Shown piece after piece: positions 4,399 to 5,389 of a DNA stretch of 5,389 nt (the stretch's first letter is position 1; each line of letters opens with the position of its first letter). The DNA is taken from the NCBI GenBank assembly GCA_018064545.1, contig JAGHUY010000042.1:1-5389 (forward strand), written 5' to 3'. The DNA comes from Candidatus Apopatosoma intestinale. Lineage in GTDB: Bacteria > Bacillota > Clostridia > Oscillospirales > CAG-272. The position numbers and the translations under genes are program-made. The notes beneath the pieces were generated by a model. It saw nothing but the letters and a program-made list of their open reading frames with translations, ran no database searches and was not told where the DNA came from.

Positions 4399-5389
4399 AA
4401 ATCACTTGCAAAATATAGAATTTCAGATACGTCGTTTCCTCCGCCGCGAGAAGTGCCGGATGATCGGGAGCCTGCGTCTTGATCTCGGCCACGCGGACGC
4501 GCCGACCGCTTTCATACGCCGCCTCGCGGAGCATTTTTTCAAACAGCGGCGCCGTCATGTAATGCGAGCAGGACGCGGTGATGAGAAAACCGCCGCGCTC
4601 GACGAGCTTCATGCCGAGGATATTGATATCGCGGTAGCCGCGATAGGCGTTATCCACGTCCGCCGCCGTCTTGCAGAACGCCGGGGGATCGAGGATGACC
4701 GCCCCGAATCTCCGATCCGCCTGCTTGTAGGCACGAAGTGCCTCAAACACGTCGGCACATTCGGTCTTCACGAGATTCTCCATGCCGTTGAGAGCGGCAT
4801 TCGCCCGCACGTCGGCCAGTGCCTTTTCCGAAATATCCAGTGCGGTGACTTCCGTCGCCCCTGCCGCCGCGGCGTTCAGCGAAAAACCGCCGACGTTGCA
4901 GAAGCAGTCCAGCACCGTCCGACCCGCACAGTAGCGGCGAACGGCAAAACGGTTCTCTTTCTGATCGAGAAAATATCCGGTCTTCTGTCCGTTTTCGAGA
5001 TCAGCCCAGAGTTTCAAGCCGTTTTCTTCAATGATGACGCGCGGATCAAACTCGCCGTACAGAACGCCTTTCGTTTGCGGCAAGCCCTCTTTTTCGCGGA
5101 CAGCCGCGTCACTGCGTTCATAGATACCGCGCGGGGAGAAGAGTTCGCACAGAACCTCGACGATCATCGCCTTGTTCTGCTCCATTCCGAGCGAAAGAAT
5201 CTGCACGGACAGCAGATCGTGATATTTATCGACGATCAGAGCCGGCAGATCGTCGGCCTCCCCGAATACCATCCGGTAACAATCGGTATAGCCAAGCATC
5301 CGGCGGTACTGATCCGCCGCCGCAATACGGGTGCGGAACAGGTCCTTGGTCGCCTTGCCCTGCGGCTCGCGGATAAAAATGCGGACGAG
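4397..5389 (-). CDS. RlmI-family 23S rRNA (cytosine-5)-methyltransferase, N-terminus beyond the window
   Basis: The minus-strand frame stays open to the right edge, giving 330 residues without the true start; the ATG at 5297-5299 is internal because family sequence continues upstream of it (VRIFIREPQG, then FRTRIAAADQYR). Family members have about 390-400 residues, with a PUA RNA-binding domain at the N-terminus that is mostly outside the window. In fragment numbering, GEADDLPALIVDKY lies at 43-56, the hallmark GQKTGYFLDQ at 134-143, SAM-binding motif I LDCFCNVGGF at 160-169, the DPPAF motif at 234-238 and the cysteine-bearing SCSHY at 273-277. In E. coli RlmI makes m5C1962 in 23S rRNA; related RlmI-like enzymes in Firmicutes are assumed to act on rRNA in the cytoplasm, using S-adenosylmethionine. 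The gene is convergent with the sporulation pair and shares its terminator region. Confidence 0.93.
   Translation of the reverse strand, partial: LVRIFIREPQGKATKDLFRTRIAAADQYRRMLGYTDCYRMVFGEADDLPALIVDKYHDLLSVQILSLGMEQNKAMIVEVLCELFSPRGIYERSDAAVREKEGLPQTKGVLYGEFDPRVIIEENGLKLWADLENGQKTGYFLDQKENRFAVRRYCAGRTVLDCFCNVGGFSLNAAAAGATEVTALDISEKALADVRANAALNGMENLVKTECADVFEALRAYKQADRRFGAVILDPPAFCKTAADVDNAYRGYRDINILGMKLVERGGFLITASCSHYMTAPLFEKMLREAAYESGRRVRVAEIKTQAPDHPALLAAEETTYLKFYILQVI

Overview
The window looks like a chromosomal core region of an endospore-forming Firmicute of the class Clostridia with fairly high GC in its coding sequence. The evidence is a four-cysteine bL28 ribosomal protein, a germination protease (GPR) and a SpoIIP-family protein in the order gpr then spoIIP known from Bacillus, a YesL-type membrane protein, purine-rich Shine-Dalgarno (SD) sites, and simple hairpin-plus-T-run terminators. 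No mobile element, CRISPR array, tRNA or rRNA is visible, and no gene-free stretch exceeds 300 bases.

Layout from left to right. (1) Bases 1-82 hold the last 26 codons of a gene that enters from the left; its tail and its place before rpmB are compatible with thiamine pyrophosphokinase, but this is tentative. (2) An AT-rich spacer carries a near-consensus extended -10 promoter and a leader RNA with a 12-bp hairpin, followed by rpmB and a strong terminator. (3) A cytoplasmic alpha/beta hydrolase (esterase-like) is followed 34 bases later by a YesL/DUF624 membrane protein. The two are probably one transcription unit, ended by a hairpin terminator. (4) The sporulation pair: gpr, whose ATG sits directly on the T-run of the previous terminator, then a hairpin, then a sigma-E-like promoter and a gene for a membrane-anchored SpoIIP-family protein. 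(5) A strong terminator separates this from a convergent minus-strand gene for an RlmI-family 23S rRNA methyltransferase, which runs off the right edge.

The most notable observation concerns the SpoIIP-family protein. It aligns along the whole domain and keeps the position next to gpr, yet the hallmark histidines and the late glutamate of the hydrolase site are replaced: the HTH motif reads ATR, LHRD reads LSRE and LEVG reads LKVG. It looks like a pseudoenzyme of the engulfment peptidoglycan hydrolase. Secondary points are an SD site for gpr buried inside a terminator stem, a similar layout before the esterase, a GPR with a very short propeptide and a shortened C-terminal part, and a hairpin in the rpmB leader.
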